Assembly: GCA_964624625.1 (NCBI GenBank)
Contig: CAZUXW010000003.1
Location: forward strand, 1 to 64,000
Direction: 5' to 3'
Length of the DNA: 64,000 bases
From: PALSA-1180 sp964624625
GTDB taxonomy: Bacteria > Oederibacteriota > Muellerivitia > Muellerivitales > Muellerivitaceae
Shown here in pieces: positions 26,030-34,412 of the stretch. The position numbers and the translations under genes are program-made. The first letter of the stretch is position 1. Every line of letters starts with the position of its first letter. Under the pieces are notes generated by a model that did not search any database, had not been told where the DNA came from, and was given only the letters and a program-made list of their open reading frames with translations.

Positions 26030-26059
26030 ATTATAAGGAGTTTTAAACCATTTGGTCAA
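26030..26059 (-). promoter_or_regulatory. Sigma-70-type promoter of the nuo operon
   Basis: On the minus strand TTGACC (26059-26054), an 18-bp spacer and a perfect TATAAT (26035-26030). The expected start of transcription is near 26023. The first Rex-like palindrome directly abuts the -35 hexamer. Confidence 0.75.
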
Positions 26060-26075
26060 TGTGAAATATTTCACA
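26060..26075. promoter_or_regulatory. Rex-type operator, proximal copy
   Basis: TGTGAAATATTTCACA is a perfect 16-bp palindrome fitting TGTGAAnnnnTTCACA, the known core consensus for the NADH-sensing repressor Rex. It abuts the -35 box of the nuo promoter, a position where binding would block RNA polymerase. Confidence 0.72.
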
Positions 26076-26088
26076 AACTATTCATTTT

Positions 26089-26119
26089 TAGGCCTCAAAT
26101 TCCCGAATTTTGAGGCCTA
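26089..26119. other. Stem-loop between the two Rex-type operators
   Basis: TAGGCCTCAAATT (26089-26101) and AATTTTGAGGCCTA (26106-26119) are reverse complements except for one extra A. It lies centrally between the two palindromes, upstream of the nuo promoter. Confidence 0.65.
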
Positions 26120-26141
26120 TCCGTCCTTTTCATAAAATAGA

Positions 26142-26157
26142 TGTGAAATATTTCACA
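26142..26157. promoter_or_regulatory. Rex-type operator, distal copy
   Basis: A second exact TGTGAAATATTTCACA, 82 bp (centre to centre) from the first. Two identical palindromes could allow cooperative binding or looping. Confidence 0.7.
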
Positions 26158-26197
26158 AGCCCTGGTAGGCCGCCTGGATCCCCCACAAGGATTAGGC

Positions 26198-26227
26198 AAA
26201 AAAAAGGCCCGGGGGCTCCCGGGCCTT
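26198..26227 (-). terminator. Rho-independent terminator of the PorT-like gene
   Basis: On the minus strand AAGGCCCGGG, a four-base loop and CCCGGGCCTT are followed by a run of T residues (26205-26198). It sits about 30 bp after the stop of the gene at 26256 and insulates it from nuo. Confidence 0.85.
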
Positions 26228-26255
26228 GGTGCATTTTTAACGTCCTGACTCCCTA

Positions 26256-26828
26256 TTACATAAACGAAAAGCCGACCAAAAAGGTCAGAGTGCCATTTTG
26301 GATATTCACGTTTTGCGCCACATTGTCCAGGCCCAATTCATAACGCCCGCTGACCAAAAATTTGTCGATATCCACTTCCACCCCGGCCACCAGGCCCACA
26401 TCCGAAGTGGCAATGTTGGAAATGTTGCCGCCAGAGGCGTCTTTGGCGACCACATTCCAAGCAAAGGAAGGGCCGAATAAAATTCCGGGATTAACCACCG
26501 GCGAACCCAACGAAAGCTTCAAAAGCACCGGAATTTCAATGTAATCCAACTGGGTGGAGGTGCTGGTCCCCGATATCTGGTTTCCCTTTTGCTCATAAAG
26601 AACCTCGGGACGGATGGCGAAGCTGTTCCCGAAATTGAGGCTCAAGAACCCGCCTCCCACCAGACCCAGTTTGGAATCGTTCGCCCCGCTGATGGTGCTG
26701 ACATCCGCCCCGAGGAAATTCGAGAAGTTCGCCCCGGCTTCCAATCCCAAACTGAAATTCTGGGCGGCAGCCCGGCCAAGGGACAGCCCCGCCAGCAACA
26801 AACTAAACAGCATTATCTTGATTTTCAT
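26256..26828 (-). CDS. Outer-membrane beta-barrel protein (PorT/OMP_b-brl-like)
   Basis: A protein of 190 residues with signal peptide MKIKIMLFSLLLAGLSLGRAAA. A small barrel follows: FSLGLEAGANFSNFLGAD, SLNFGNSFAIRPEVLYEQKG and the closing strands GRYELGLDNVAQNV and LTFLVGFSFM. The layout and the phrase RPEVLYEQKG are typical of the PorT-like outer-membrane domain family. The terminal Met after Phe is a fair barrel end. ATG 26828 has AGGAGA upstream. It is monocistronic, closed by a strong terminator. Its role (porin, receptor or structural) cannot be told. Confidence 0.82.
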   Translation of the reverse strand: MKIKIMLFSLLLAGLSLGRAAAQNFSLGLEAGANFSNFLGADVSTISGANDSKLGLVGGGFLSLNFGNSFAIRPEVLYEQKGNQISGTSTSTQLDYIEIPVLLKLSLGSPVVNPGILFGPSFAWNVVAKDASGGNISNIATSDVGLVAGVEVDIDKFLVSGRYELGLDNVAQNVNIQNGTLTFLVGFSFM

Positions 26829-26957
26829 CTTTCTCTCCTTTTTAAAAACTGAAAACCGAAATCCTCTGATCCACCGCGGTTGTCAACCAGCGGCTATTCA
26901 CTAGTCATTAGACGTCCAGGAAGACCGCCTGGTTCCGCTTAATTTCAACTTCCGGCT

Positions 26958-28397
26958 TTAGGACTTGGTTTTCGACAGCCAATCGGTATGGATGAAGCCC
27001 CTTTCCGGATGGTCCACCCTCTCGTAGGTATGGGAACCGAAAAAGTCCCTCTGGGCTTGAGTCAGGTTCTGCGGCAGGTCCGCCGTGCGGTAGCTGTCGA
27101 AGTAGGCCAAACTGGCGCTCATGGCCGGGGTGGGGATTCCGTTTTCCACCGCCACGGTAATGGCTTTGCGCCAATTGCCCTGGGTTGATTCAATCTGCTT
27201 CTTGAAGGATTCATCCAACAAAAGGGACTGCAGGTTCGGATTACGGTCATAGGCCTTCATGATCTCGTCCAACAGCTTGGCGCGGATAATGCAGCCGCCC
27301 TTCCAAATTCTGGCCATTTCCCTCAGGTTGACGTTCCACTTGTATTCGTCGGAGGCGGCCTTGATCAGCCTCATGCCTTGGGTATAAGAACAGACTTTCG
27401 AGTCGTAGAGGGCGTCCCGCACGGCGTCGATCAAGGCTTGCTTATCGCCCTTGTAGGAAATAGCCGGGCCCTTGATCTGTTTGCTGACCATCACCCTTTC
27501 TTCCTTGATGCTGGACATGCCGCGGCCGTCCAAGGAAGCCATGATGGTGGGAATCTGGATCCCCATGTCCAAGGCGATTTGCGCCGTCCATTTGCCCGTT
27601 CCCTTTTGCCCCGCCTTGTCCAAAATCAGGTCCACCAGGGGTTTGCCCGTCTCGTCATCCTTGACCGTGAAAACTTGAGCGGTCAATTCAATCAGGAAGG
27701 AATCCAGGATGCCTTTATTCCATTCGGTGAAAATGGCGCCGATTTCGGTCGCGCTCAATCCTAAAACCTTACGGAGAATATCGTAAGCCTCGGCGATCAA
27801 TTGCATGTCGCCGTACTCAATGCCGTTATGGACCATCTTCACGAAATGCCCGGCCCCGTCGGGGCCGCAATGGGTGACGCAGGGGCCCGAATTGGTCTTG
27901 GCTGAAATGGCCTCGAATATCGGCCGGACAAACTCATAGGCCTTGGGCGATCCGCCCGGCATGATGGAGGGGCCGAAACGGGCGCCTTCCTCACCGCCCG
28001 AGACACCAGCCCCGAAAAAATAAAAACCATCCTTCGTCAGGTCCGCTTCGCGCCTCTGGGTGTCCTTGAACCAGGAATTTCCCCCGTCGATGATGATATC
28101 GCCCTTGGAAAGGAGCGGTTTGAGCATTTTAATGGCGTCATCCACCGGGTCCCCCGCCTTGAGCATGATCATGATTTTCCGCGGGGTTTCCAGGGCGTTG
28201 ACCAATTCTTCCAGCGTCCTGGTTCCGATGAATTTTTTTCCCTCATTTTTTTTCATGAAGGGGGTAACCCGGTCGCTGCGGAGATTGCAAACCGCCACGG
28301 AAAAACCATGGTCTTCCATGTTCATGGCCAAGTTTTCGCCCATGACGGCGATTCCGAGTATTCCAAAATTCGCTTTAGTTAACGCTGTGGCTGACAT
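26958..28397 (-). CDS. gnd: 6-phosphogluconate dehydrogenase, decarboxylating
   Basis: Oxidative pentose-phosphate enzyme converting 6-phosphogluconate to ribulose 5-phosphate, CO2 and NADPH. With 479 residues it is of the long, E. coli-like class. The nucleotide site is FGILGIAVMGENLAMNMEDHG, with GGNSWFKDTQRR, the substrate loop GAGVSGGEEGARFGPSIMPGG, the catalytic Lys region HFVKMVHNGIEYGDMQLI and the C-terminal DFFGSHTYER. In the first site the usual GLAVMG is GIAVMG. Start ATG 28397 has AAGGGGG upstream; extra upstream codons (to 28451) are not family sequence. Confidence 0.96.
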   Translation of the reverse strand: MSATALTKANFGILGIAVMGENLAMNMEDHGFSVAVCNLRSDRVTPFMKKNEGKKFIGTRTLEELVNALETPRKIMIMLKAGDPVDDAIKMLKPLLSKGDIIIDGGNSWFKDTQRREADLTKDGFYFFGAGVSGGEEGARFGPSIMPGGSPKAYEFVRPIFEAISAKTNSGPCVTHCGPDGAGHFVKMVHNGIEYGDMQLIAEAYDILRKVLGLSATEIGAIFTEWNKGILDSFLIELTAQVFTVKDDETGKPLVDLILDKAGQKGTGKWTAQIALDMGIQIPTIMASLDGRGMSSIKEERVMVSKQIKGPAISYKGDKQALIDAVRDALYDSKVCSYTQGMRLIKAASDEYKWNVNLREMARIWKGGCIIRAKLLDEIMKAYDRNPNLQSLLLDESFKKQIESTQGNWRKAITVAVENGIPTPAMSASLAYFDSYRTADLPQNLTQAQRDFFGSHTYERVDHPERGFIHTDWLSKTKS

Positions 28398-28550
28398 AAA
28401 CGCCCCCTTAATTTTTGGCATCGATCCGGCGAAAGCACGACATTTTAACACGAACCATTCAGCAAAATAGAGAAGTTACGGGAACGACTTTATGAGCTCG
28501 GTCATCCTTTTGGAACATTTCACGAGAAACGTCGTTTCCGCCAAAATTTG

Positions 28551-29510
28551 TTATTTCGATTTTACCCCCTCCATCCGCTTCCAAACCTCCTGGAGGGTTT
28601 CCGCGGCTTCGGTGGAAGGCCCCAAAACCCAAAAATAAAGCCACACCTGCCTGGCGTTTCCATCCGGATTCCGCGGCTTGGCGACCCACAGGCCCCTTCT
28701 TTCCAACCGATCCTTCACTTCTTCCGCCCTGCCTTCGTCCAATAACATCCGGCCGGTCCCAGCCACGATATCCTTTGAAATCGCGCTCCCCCAACCCCAA
28801 CCCTTTTTCTTTCCGACCACCACTCCCTGGACCTTTTGAAGCCGAAGGACGGTTTCCAATCCTACCCCGAATGGAGTGCCGGGGCTTTCAGGGGTTCCGG
28901 CGGCGGCTGGCTCAATTTCATAGCTGAGAACCTTTCCCAAAAGCTTGCCTGGGCCTAAAACCGACTCCACCCCCGCCCAAACAATGGCCGGACTGGGGGC
29001 AGGGGCAGCGGGAGTAGGCGGCGGAGCTTGGCGGGGGGCAGGTTCTTCCCTATTCTCGCTCAAGGGCTTGGCGGTTAAGACCCGCCTCAAAGCCTGGGCC
29101 AGGTTCGCCCGCGAACCCTGACCACTTATATAGAGGATTCGGAGGGAGGGGTATCCATTGGGGAGAAAATCTTGAACACCCAAGGGTTGAAAACCGTTTT
29201 GGGTCATTTCAGCCTCGACTCGGGGGACTTCCGACTCCAGCAAAACCACCTCCCCCGACAGGAGGGTGCCCTTCGCCATGGGTCTAAAGAAAAAACGGCT
29301 GGTGAGGGCCAACTCAGGCTCCAAGGGAATTCCTTGAACCGTCACGTTCAGATCGGCCCTGGGAATCTCGACTAGGAATCCCCCCTCCCTTTCCTGTCCA
29401 GCGCGTCCCATAATTTTCTCGACTGAACTCCACCCGCCTGGGACCGCTTCCGCGGGAGAATTGGAAAAAGCGGCGGCCATTAATAAGAATGAAAAAAACC
29501 GGAGATTCAA
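28551..29510 (-). CDS. Exported DUF1259 (LppY/LpqO-like) protein
   Basis: A 319-residue protein. A signal peptide (MNLRFFSFLLMAAAFSNSPAEA) is followed by a first domain with the DUF1259 pattern: VEIPRADLNVTVQGIPLEPELALTS, split by a short loop, then MAKGTLLSGEVVLLESEV and NLAQALRRVL. A Pro/Ala linker near residue 165 leads to a second, weaker copy (WAGVESVLGPGKLLG .. GTGRMLLDEGRAEEV). The family is uncharacterised and known from LppY/LpqO lipoproteins. The start is TTG 29510 with GGAGG five bases upstream. It is divergent from the ChrA-type gene, 43 bp away. No lipobox is visible. Confidence 0.7.
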   Translation of the reverse strand: MNLRFFSFLLMAAAFSNSPAEAVPGGWSSVEKIMGRAGQEREGGFLVEIPRADLNVTVQGIPLEPELALTSRFFFRPMAKGTLLSGEVVLLESEVPRVEAEMTQNGFQPLGVQDFLPNGYPSLRILYISGQGSRANLAQALRRVLTAKPLSENREEPAPRQAPPPTPAAPAPSPAIVWAGVESVLGPGKLLGKVLSYEIEPAAAGTPESPGTPFGVGLETVLRLQKVQGVVVGKKKGWGWGSAISKDIVAGTGRMLLDEGRAEEVKDRLERRGLWVAKPRNPDGNARQVWLYFWVLGPSTEAAETLQEVWKRMEGVKSK

Positions 29511-29553
29511 TTAGTCCTCCAAATAACGCCGATGATACCTTAACATCGTCCCT

Positions 29554-30705
29554 ATGGACATCAAGAACAGCCGCGATGAATACTCTTGGGCGGGCCTGCT
29601 TTACTATTTTCTAAAATTAGGTTCAACGATTTTGGGCGGCTCACTGGTATTGGTTCAGCATCTCCAAAAGGATTTAGTATTAAAGCGCCGATGGATTTCC
29701 GACCAAGATTATCAAAAAGGGCTTGCCCTTAGCTTGACGGCTCCTGGCCCCGTGGCTCCCCAATTGGTGGTTTTTATCGGCACGACCAAAAGGGGGACCT
29801 GGGGAGGGCTTCTCTGCGGCCTTGTTTTCCTTCTTCCCTCTTTTTGCCTCAGCCTGGTCTTAGGTCTTTTATACCGGCATTTTGAAAATACGGCCTTTCT
29901 ACGATCCATCCTGTACGGAATGGGCGGCACCGTCATCGGTATCCTGGCCAAGTCCACTTTTGATCTTTCCCGGCCCGTTTTCCTCATGCGCTTGCTTTAC
30001 CGGATTCTTTTCCTGATGGTGGCGGCCCTGACGGCTTTGACCGGTCAAGTGTCCATTTGGCTCTTTTTGTTAAATGGTTTCATCGCCTGGCTGGTTTTTG
30101 CCCCCTCCAAAAGTCCGTCGGGAGTCCCCAAGGCGCTGGGCCAGCCCTGGGCGGGGGTATTCTTGACGCCCCTTTTAACCCCCTCCCTCCCGGCGCTCTT
30201 TCTTTTTTTCGCCAAAGCCAGCTTGCTGGTTTTTGGAAGCGGCCTAGTGATCCTCCCCTTCCTCCACGGGGAAATGGTCCGGGACCAAGGATGGCTCACG
30301 GACCGTCAGTTTTTGGACTCGGTCGCCGTTGGATTGGTCACGCCCGGCCCCTTCCTGATGGTGGTGGGATTCATGGGATTTCTCATCCGGGGTTGGCAGG
30401 GAGCCTTGGCCGCCTTCGGCGGGCTTTTCCTGCCGGCCTATCTCCTGGTGCTCCTGCTGGCCCCCCTCTTCAAGGACCGTTCCTCCAATCCCGGGCTGGA
30501 TGCTTTTGTCAAAGGGATAACGGCCGCGGCACTTGGCGCCGTGGCGGGCATGGTCCTGTGGCTGGGCCTCCAGAACCTAACGGATATTCCCAACCTTCTT
30601 CTCGCGGCGGGGGCCCTGGCCATATTAAGTTTGAGTAAAATTCCGGAAGCCTGGGTGATCCTGGCGGGAGCTCTATTGGGACTCCTGATCCGCTCAACCG
30701 CCTGA
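29554..30705 (+). CDS. chrA: Chromate transporter family (CHR) membrane protein
   Basis: A two-domain CHR-family transporter, 383 residues and about ten to twelve hydrophobic segments. The N-terminal half has STILGGSLVLVQHLQ, WISDQDYQKGLALSLTAPGPVAPQ and FLLPSFCLSL. The C-terminal half repeats the pattern with LVFGSGLVILPFLHGEMV, WLTDRQFLDSVAVGLVTPGPF and GLFLPAYLLV. The repeated PGP and FLP motifs are the family hallmark. Proteins of this family expel chromate, and some may carry sulfate-like ions. There is no clear ribosome site before ATG 29554, but no alternative start fits. There is no accompanying chrB regulator. Confidence 0.88.
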   Translation: MDIKNSRDEYSWAGLLYYFLKLGSTILGGSLVLVQHLQKDLVLKRRWISDQDYQKGLALSLTAPGPVAPQLVVFIGTTKRGTWGGLLCGLVFLLPSFCLSLVLGLLYRHFENTAFLRSILYGMGGTVIGILAKSTFDLSRPVFLMRLLYRILFLMVAALTALTGQVSIWLFLLNGFIAWLVFAPSKSPSGVPKALGQPWAGVFLTPLLTPSLPALFLFFAKASLLVFGSGLVILPFLHGEMVRDQGWLTDRQFLDSVAVGLVTPGPFLMVVGFMGFLIRGWQGALAAFGGLFLPAYLLVLLLAPLFKDRSSNPGLDAFVKGITAAALGAVAGMVLWLGLQNLTDIPNLLLAAGALAILSLSKIPEAWVILAGALLGLLIRSTA

Positions 30706-30879
30706 AGGCTTTTGTTTCATTTTTCTTCCCCCTCCGCCCTCCGGGGCTTATGATTTCCAAGCGGTTCTGGAAGGTTCATCGGAGAAGGAGGCGGTCCAGG
30801 GCTGCCATCCCCTCCGGAGGCAAATGCCCGGACTTCTGAGTCCATTCTTTTCCAAGTCGGTTACGAAAGATTCCTCACC

Positions 30880-32670
30880 ATGGAAATTAAAAACATTTTG
30901 GGCGGAAGCGCCCCCAGCCAGATCAAAAAAGTTTGGGGCGAAGCCACCTCCTTCCTGACGCGATACCAGAAAATTTGGTGGATCGACCTTTCCCTCCTGC
31001 TGGGGCTCATCGGGTTGATTTTCGGGATCCTAACCGTCGCCGGCGAATGGACGGGACAGCACCGTTCCTCCATCGAGATCGACCTTTCCCCCTGGGCCCT
31101 CCCTAAATACACCTTCTTCTCCCTCTGCCGTGGCCTCATGGCCTATCTTCTCTCCTTTATTTTCACCATCGCTTACGGTTACTGGGCCGCCAAGGACAAA
31201 ATCGCCGAAAAAGTCCTGATCCCCATGCTGGACATCCTCCAAAGCATCCCCGTCCTCGGTTTTATGCCGGGGTTGATCCTGGCCCTGGCCGCCCTTTTTC
31301 CCAACAGCAATATCGGTTTGGAATTGGCGGCGGTCCTGATGATATTCACGGGCCAGGTTTGGAACATGACTTTCAGTTTTTACCAATCCCTCCGGTCCAT
31401 TCCCCTTTATCTCCAGGAAGCGGCGGCGGTCTACCGATTCAATTGGCTCCAAAAAGCCCTGAAACTGGAAATCCCTTTTTCCGCCATGGGTCTCATTTGG
31501 AACAGCATGATGAGCATGGCGGGCGGCTGGTTTTTCCTGACGGTGGTGGAGGCCTTTCGATTGGGCGACAAGGATTTCCGGCTGCCGGGCCTGGGCTCCT
31601 ACATGAGCGTGGCCAGCGACAAGGGCGACAATGTGGCGAGATTTTGGGGTGTGATCGCCATGATCCTCATGATCACTTTCCTGGACCAGTTCCTCTGGCG
31701 CCCCTTGGTGGTGTGGGGGCAAAAATTCCGCGTGGAGGAAGGCGGCAGCGAGGAAGCCATGAGCTCCTGGTTTTTGGATTTTCTCAACCGCTCCCAAATC
31801 GTCCAATTGGTTCAGTCCCTTTTTAAATCCAAACCTTCCTCGGCCACCCCTGGCGCCGCGCCCCCGGACGAGAACCTTCCCGCGAAACCGAAAAAGGTGG
31901 CTTCCCCTTCCAACGCCCGATGGATCAAACTCGTCTCGATTCTGGCCTTTTCAACCCTGGTGGCCGCCATGGCCTTCGGTGCCTGGAAAATCATCGAGCT
32001 CTTCAGCAGGGTCAGCCTGGCCCAATGGGCCCTCATCCTAGAAGAAGCCCTGGCGACCTTGGGTCGTGTCCTTTTGGCCGTCGGATTCTCCGCTCTCTGG
32101 ACCGTCCCCGTCGGGCTGGCCATCGGCTTGTCGCCCCGCCTCTCCCGCCTGGCCCAGCCTTTCGTCCAGGTGGCGGCGTCCTTTCCCGCTCCCATGCTTT
32201 TTTCCTATCTGTTAGTCCTCATGAAATTGATGGGGATTTCCCTCAATTGGGGCAGCATCGCCCTGATGCTTTTGGGCGCCCAATGGTACATCCTTTTCAA
32301 CGTCATCGCGGGCGCCATGGCGATTCCTTCGGATCTATTGGAAGCGGCCCGGATGTACCGCCTCACCGGCTGGCGGCTGTTCACGAAGGTCCACCTGCCT
32401 GGTATTTTTCCCTACCTGGTGACGGGAATGGTCACGAGCGCCGGGGGCACTTGGAACGCCAGCATCGTGGCCGAATTCGTCACGGATAAGGGGCAAACCC
32501 TTACCGCCTTCGGGCTGGGTTCCCAGATCAGCATCGCCGCGGCCCAGGCCGATTTCCCCATGCTGGCGGCCAGCGTCGTCGTGATGTCCCTGATGGTCGT
32601 CGCATTCAACCGGTTGGTGTGGAAGAGGCTGTACCGTTTGGCGGAAGAAAAGTATTCTTTAAGCAAGTGA
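30880..32670 (+). CDS. ABC transporter permease, two fused NitT/TauT-type permease domains
   Basis: A protein of 596 residues made of two BPD-type permease domains (about residues 75-290 and 345-590), joined by a Pro/Lys-rich linker. Each half has the permease EAA-like loop: YLQEAAAVYRFNWLQKALKLEIP in the first, and LLEAARMYRLTGWRLFTKVHLPG in the second, both shortened here by their core. One chain therefore makes the whole membrane channel. The ATPase follows on the same strand after 86 bp. No substrate-binding protein is encoded nearby. The family transports nitrate, sulfonates, taurine or related anions; the substrate here is unknown. A small hairpin CCGAAGG/CCTTCGG lies just after the stop. 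Confidence 0.9.
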   Translation: MEIKNILGGSAPSQIKKVWGEATSFLTRYQKIWWIDLSLLLGLIGLIFGILTVAGEWTGQHRSSIEIDLSPWALPKYTFFSLCRGLMAYLLSFIFTIAYGYWAAKDKIAEKVLIPMLDILQSIPVLGFMPGLILALAALFPNSNIGLELAAVLMIFTGQVWNMTFSFYQSLRSIPLYLQEAAAVYRFNWLQKALKLEIPFSAMGLIWNSMMSMAGGWFFLTVVEAFRLGDKDFRLPGLGSYMSVASDKGDNVARFWGVIAMILMITFLDQFLWRPLVVWGQKFRVEEGGSEEAMSSWFLDFLNRSQIVQLVQSLFKSKPSSATPGAAPPDENLPAKPKKVASPSNARWIKLVSILAFSTLVAAMAFGAWKIIELFSRVSLAQWALILEEALATLGRVLLAVGFSALWTVPVGLAIGLSPRLSRLAQPFVQVAASFPAPMLFSYLLVLMKLMGISLNWGSIALMLLGAQWYILFNVIAGAMAIPSDLLEAARMYRLTGWRLFTKVHLPGIFPYLVTGMVTSAGGTWNASIVAEFVTDKGQTLTAFGLGSQISIAAAQADFPMLAASVVVMSLMVVAFNRLVWKRLYRLAEEKYSLSK

Positions 32671-32756
32671 ACCGAAGGTTGCGCCTTCGGAATCAGCATT
32701 TTTTGGACGCGCGGCATTAAGAATTCAGAATCGCCGTTAGTAAAAGGGAGGTTGTC

Positions 32757-34238
32757 ATGGCCGTGGATTCAACCCTGGTTCTGCAAAATCAAAAACTCAT
32801 CGAGGTGAAAAACGTCACCCAGGAATTTAACCTTCCCAACGGCAAGTCCTTGAAGGTGCTGGAGAATGTGAGCCTTTGCGTCAACAAACGCGAGGTGGTG
32901 GCGCTCCTCGGCCCTTCCGGCTGCGGCAAATCCACCCTGTTGCGCGTCATGGCTGGTTTGATCACGCCAACCCAAGGCGAGGTCCTTTCTCACGACCAGC
33001 CTCTGCATGATCTCAACATCGGGGTCAGCATCGTGTTCCAAAGTTTCGCCTTGTTTCCCTGGATGACGGTGGCGGAAAACATCCAAACTGCCCTGCAATC
33101 CCGCGGCTTCCCTGGTAACGAGATCGAGGAAAGGGCCCAAAAGGCCATCCAAATGGTGGGCTTGGCTGGTTTTGAGGAGACCTATCCGCGGGAACTGTCC
33201 GGCGGCATGAAACAAAGGGTGGGAATCGCCCGGGCCCTTTCCGTCGACCCGGAGATTTTATTCATGGACGAGCCCTTCAGCCATGTGGACGCCCTGACCG
33301 CCGAATCCCTCCGCGCCGAGGTCATCGACATCTGGGCGGCCCATGACAAGAATCCTTCCTCGGTCCTGATGGTCAGCCATGACATCCCGGAAGTGGTCTA
33401 TATGTCCGACCGCATCGTTCTTTTAGGAGCCCATCCCGGGCATATTTTAAAGATCGTGGAAAATCCCCTGCCCCGTCCCCGGGACTACCGGTCCCCCGAT
33501 TTCAGCAAGCTGGTGGAACAATTGCATGAAATCATCACCGGCCATGAGATTCCCGACGTTCCGGAGCCCATCCTCCAACCCAACGAATTGCCCCCCGCCG
33601 AGTCCCTGCCCGACGCCAGGGCCGGGGAAATCGTCGGTATCCTCGAATACCTGGACGCCCGCGGCGGCAAGGAAGATGTGTTCCGTATCGCCACGGAAAC
33701 CGAGCGGGAATTCGGCGAGATCCTCAAGGTCGTCAAGGCGGCGGAGCTTTTGGATTTTGTCGACACGCCCAAGCGCATGGTGGTCCTGACCCCCGACGGC
33801 CAGCGTTTTGTGAAGGCCACCTCCCAGGAAAGGCAGAACATCTGGAAGGAGCAATTGCTGAAGCTGAGGATCTTCAAACAGGTGAATGACATGCTCGCCA
33901 AACACCCCCGCATGAAATTGGACGCGGACCTGGCCCAGGAAATCATCATCTTCAATTTACCGTCGGAAAATTTCGAGAGGACCTTCGACACCTTCACCCA
34001 TTGGGCCAGGTTCGGGAACCTTTTCGCCTACGATGAGGACACCAAGAAAATATTTTATCCCCGCAAACGCCAATATAAACCCAAGCCCAAACCGGAGATG
34101 AAAGCGGACGGATCGGTGGCGGTTTCAGAGGAACATACTCCTTCCGAATCAAACGCCCCCCTTGGGGCCCCTGTTTCCGCTGCCGGACCCTCGAAAGATG
34201 AGCCTCCGCCGCCGGAAACAACGGCCCCGAAATCCTGA
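32757..34238 (+). CDS. ABC transporter ATPase of NitT/TauT type with AAA-associated C-terminal domain
   Basis: A protein of 493 residues. The ATPase part (about 1-260) has Walker A GPSGCGKST (52-60), Q-loop FQSFALFPWMTV, signature LSGGMKQRVGIARAL, Walker B ILFMDEPFSHVDA and H-loop MVSHDIPE. Residues ~285-445 form an extra domain of the AAA-associated C-terminal type (GEIVGILEYLDARGGKEDVF .. NIWKEQLLKL .. FERTFDTFTHWARFGNLF). It ends with a disordered Pro/Lys tail. AGGGAGG lies ahead of ATG 32757. Together with the fused permease it forms a complete importer core without a visible binding protein; the extra domain may regulate the ATPase (inference). Confidence 0.92.
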   Translation: MAVDSTLVLQNQKLIEVKNVTQEFNLPNGKSLKVLENVSLCVNKREVVALLGPSGCGKSTLLRVMAGLITPTQGEVLSHDQPLHDLNIGVSIVFQSFALFPWMTVAENIQTALQSRGFPGNEIEERAQKAIQMVGLAGFEETYPRELSGGMKQRVGIARALSVDPEILFMDEPFSHVDALTAESLRAEVIDIWAAHDKNPSSVLMVSHDIPEVVYMSDRIVLLGAHPGHILKIVENPLPRPRDYRSPDFSKLVEQLHEIITGHEIPDVPEPILQPNELPPAESLPDARAGEIVGILEYLDARGGKEDVFRIATETEREFGEILKVVKAAELLDFVDTPKRMVVLTPDGQRFVKATSQERQNIWKEQLLKLRIFKQVNDMLAKHPRMKLDADLAQEIIIFNLPSENFERTFDTFTHWARFGNLFAYDEDTKKIFYPRKRQYKPKPKPEMKADGSVAVSEEHTPSESNAPLGAPVSAAGPSKDEPPPPETTAPKS

Positions 34239-34412
34239 TTACACCGGACTTCTATTCCCTTCATCCTTGAGGGGCGTTGGAGGAGGCCCGCCGCGTTTTT
34301 TTATTTCGCGGTTTTCCTTCTTTTCTTCGGCGGAAGCCGGAAGGCGGTCAGCGGAAAGGGGCCTTTAGTGGTAAACTAACGGCGCTTCACCCACCAAACT
34401 TAAAGGGGACTT

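Noticed and set aside
31030..31806. Minus-strand open frame of 258 codons opposite the ABC permease
   Set aside because: Antisense shadow rich in His, Gln and Gly without recognisable domain.
32671..32692. Terminator between the ABC permease and ATPase genes
   Set aside because: CCGAAGG/CCTTCGG forms a hairpin but the T-run begins eight bases later and the ATPase is clearly the partner gene; at most a partial attenuator.
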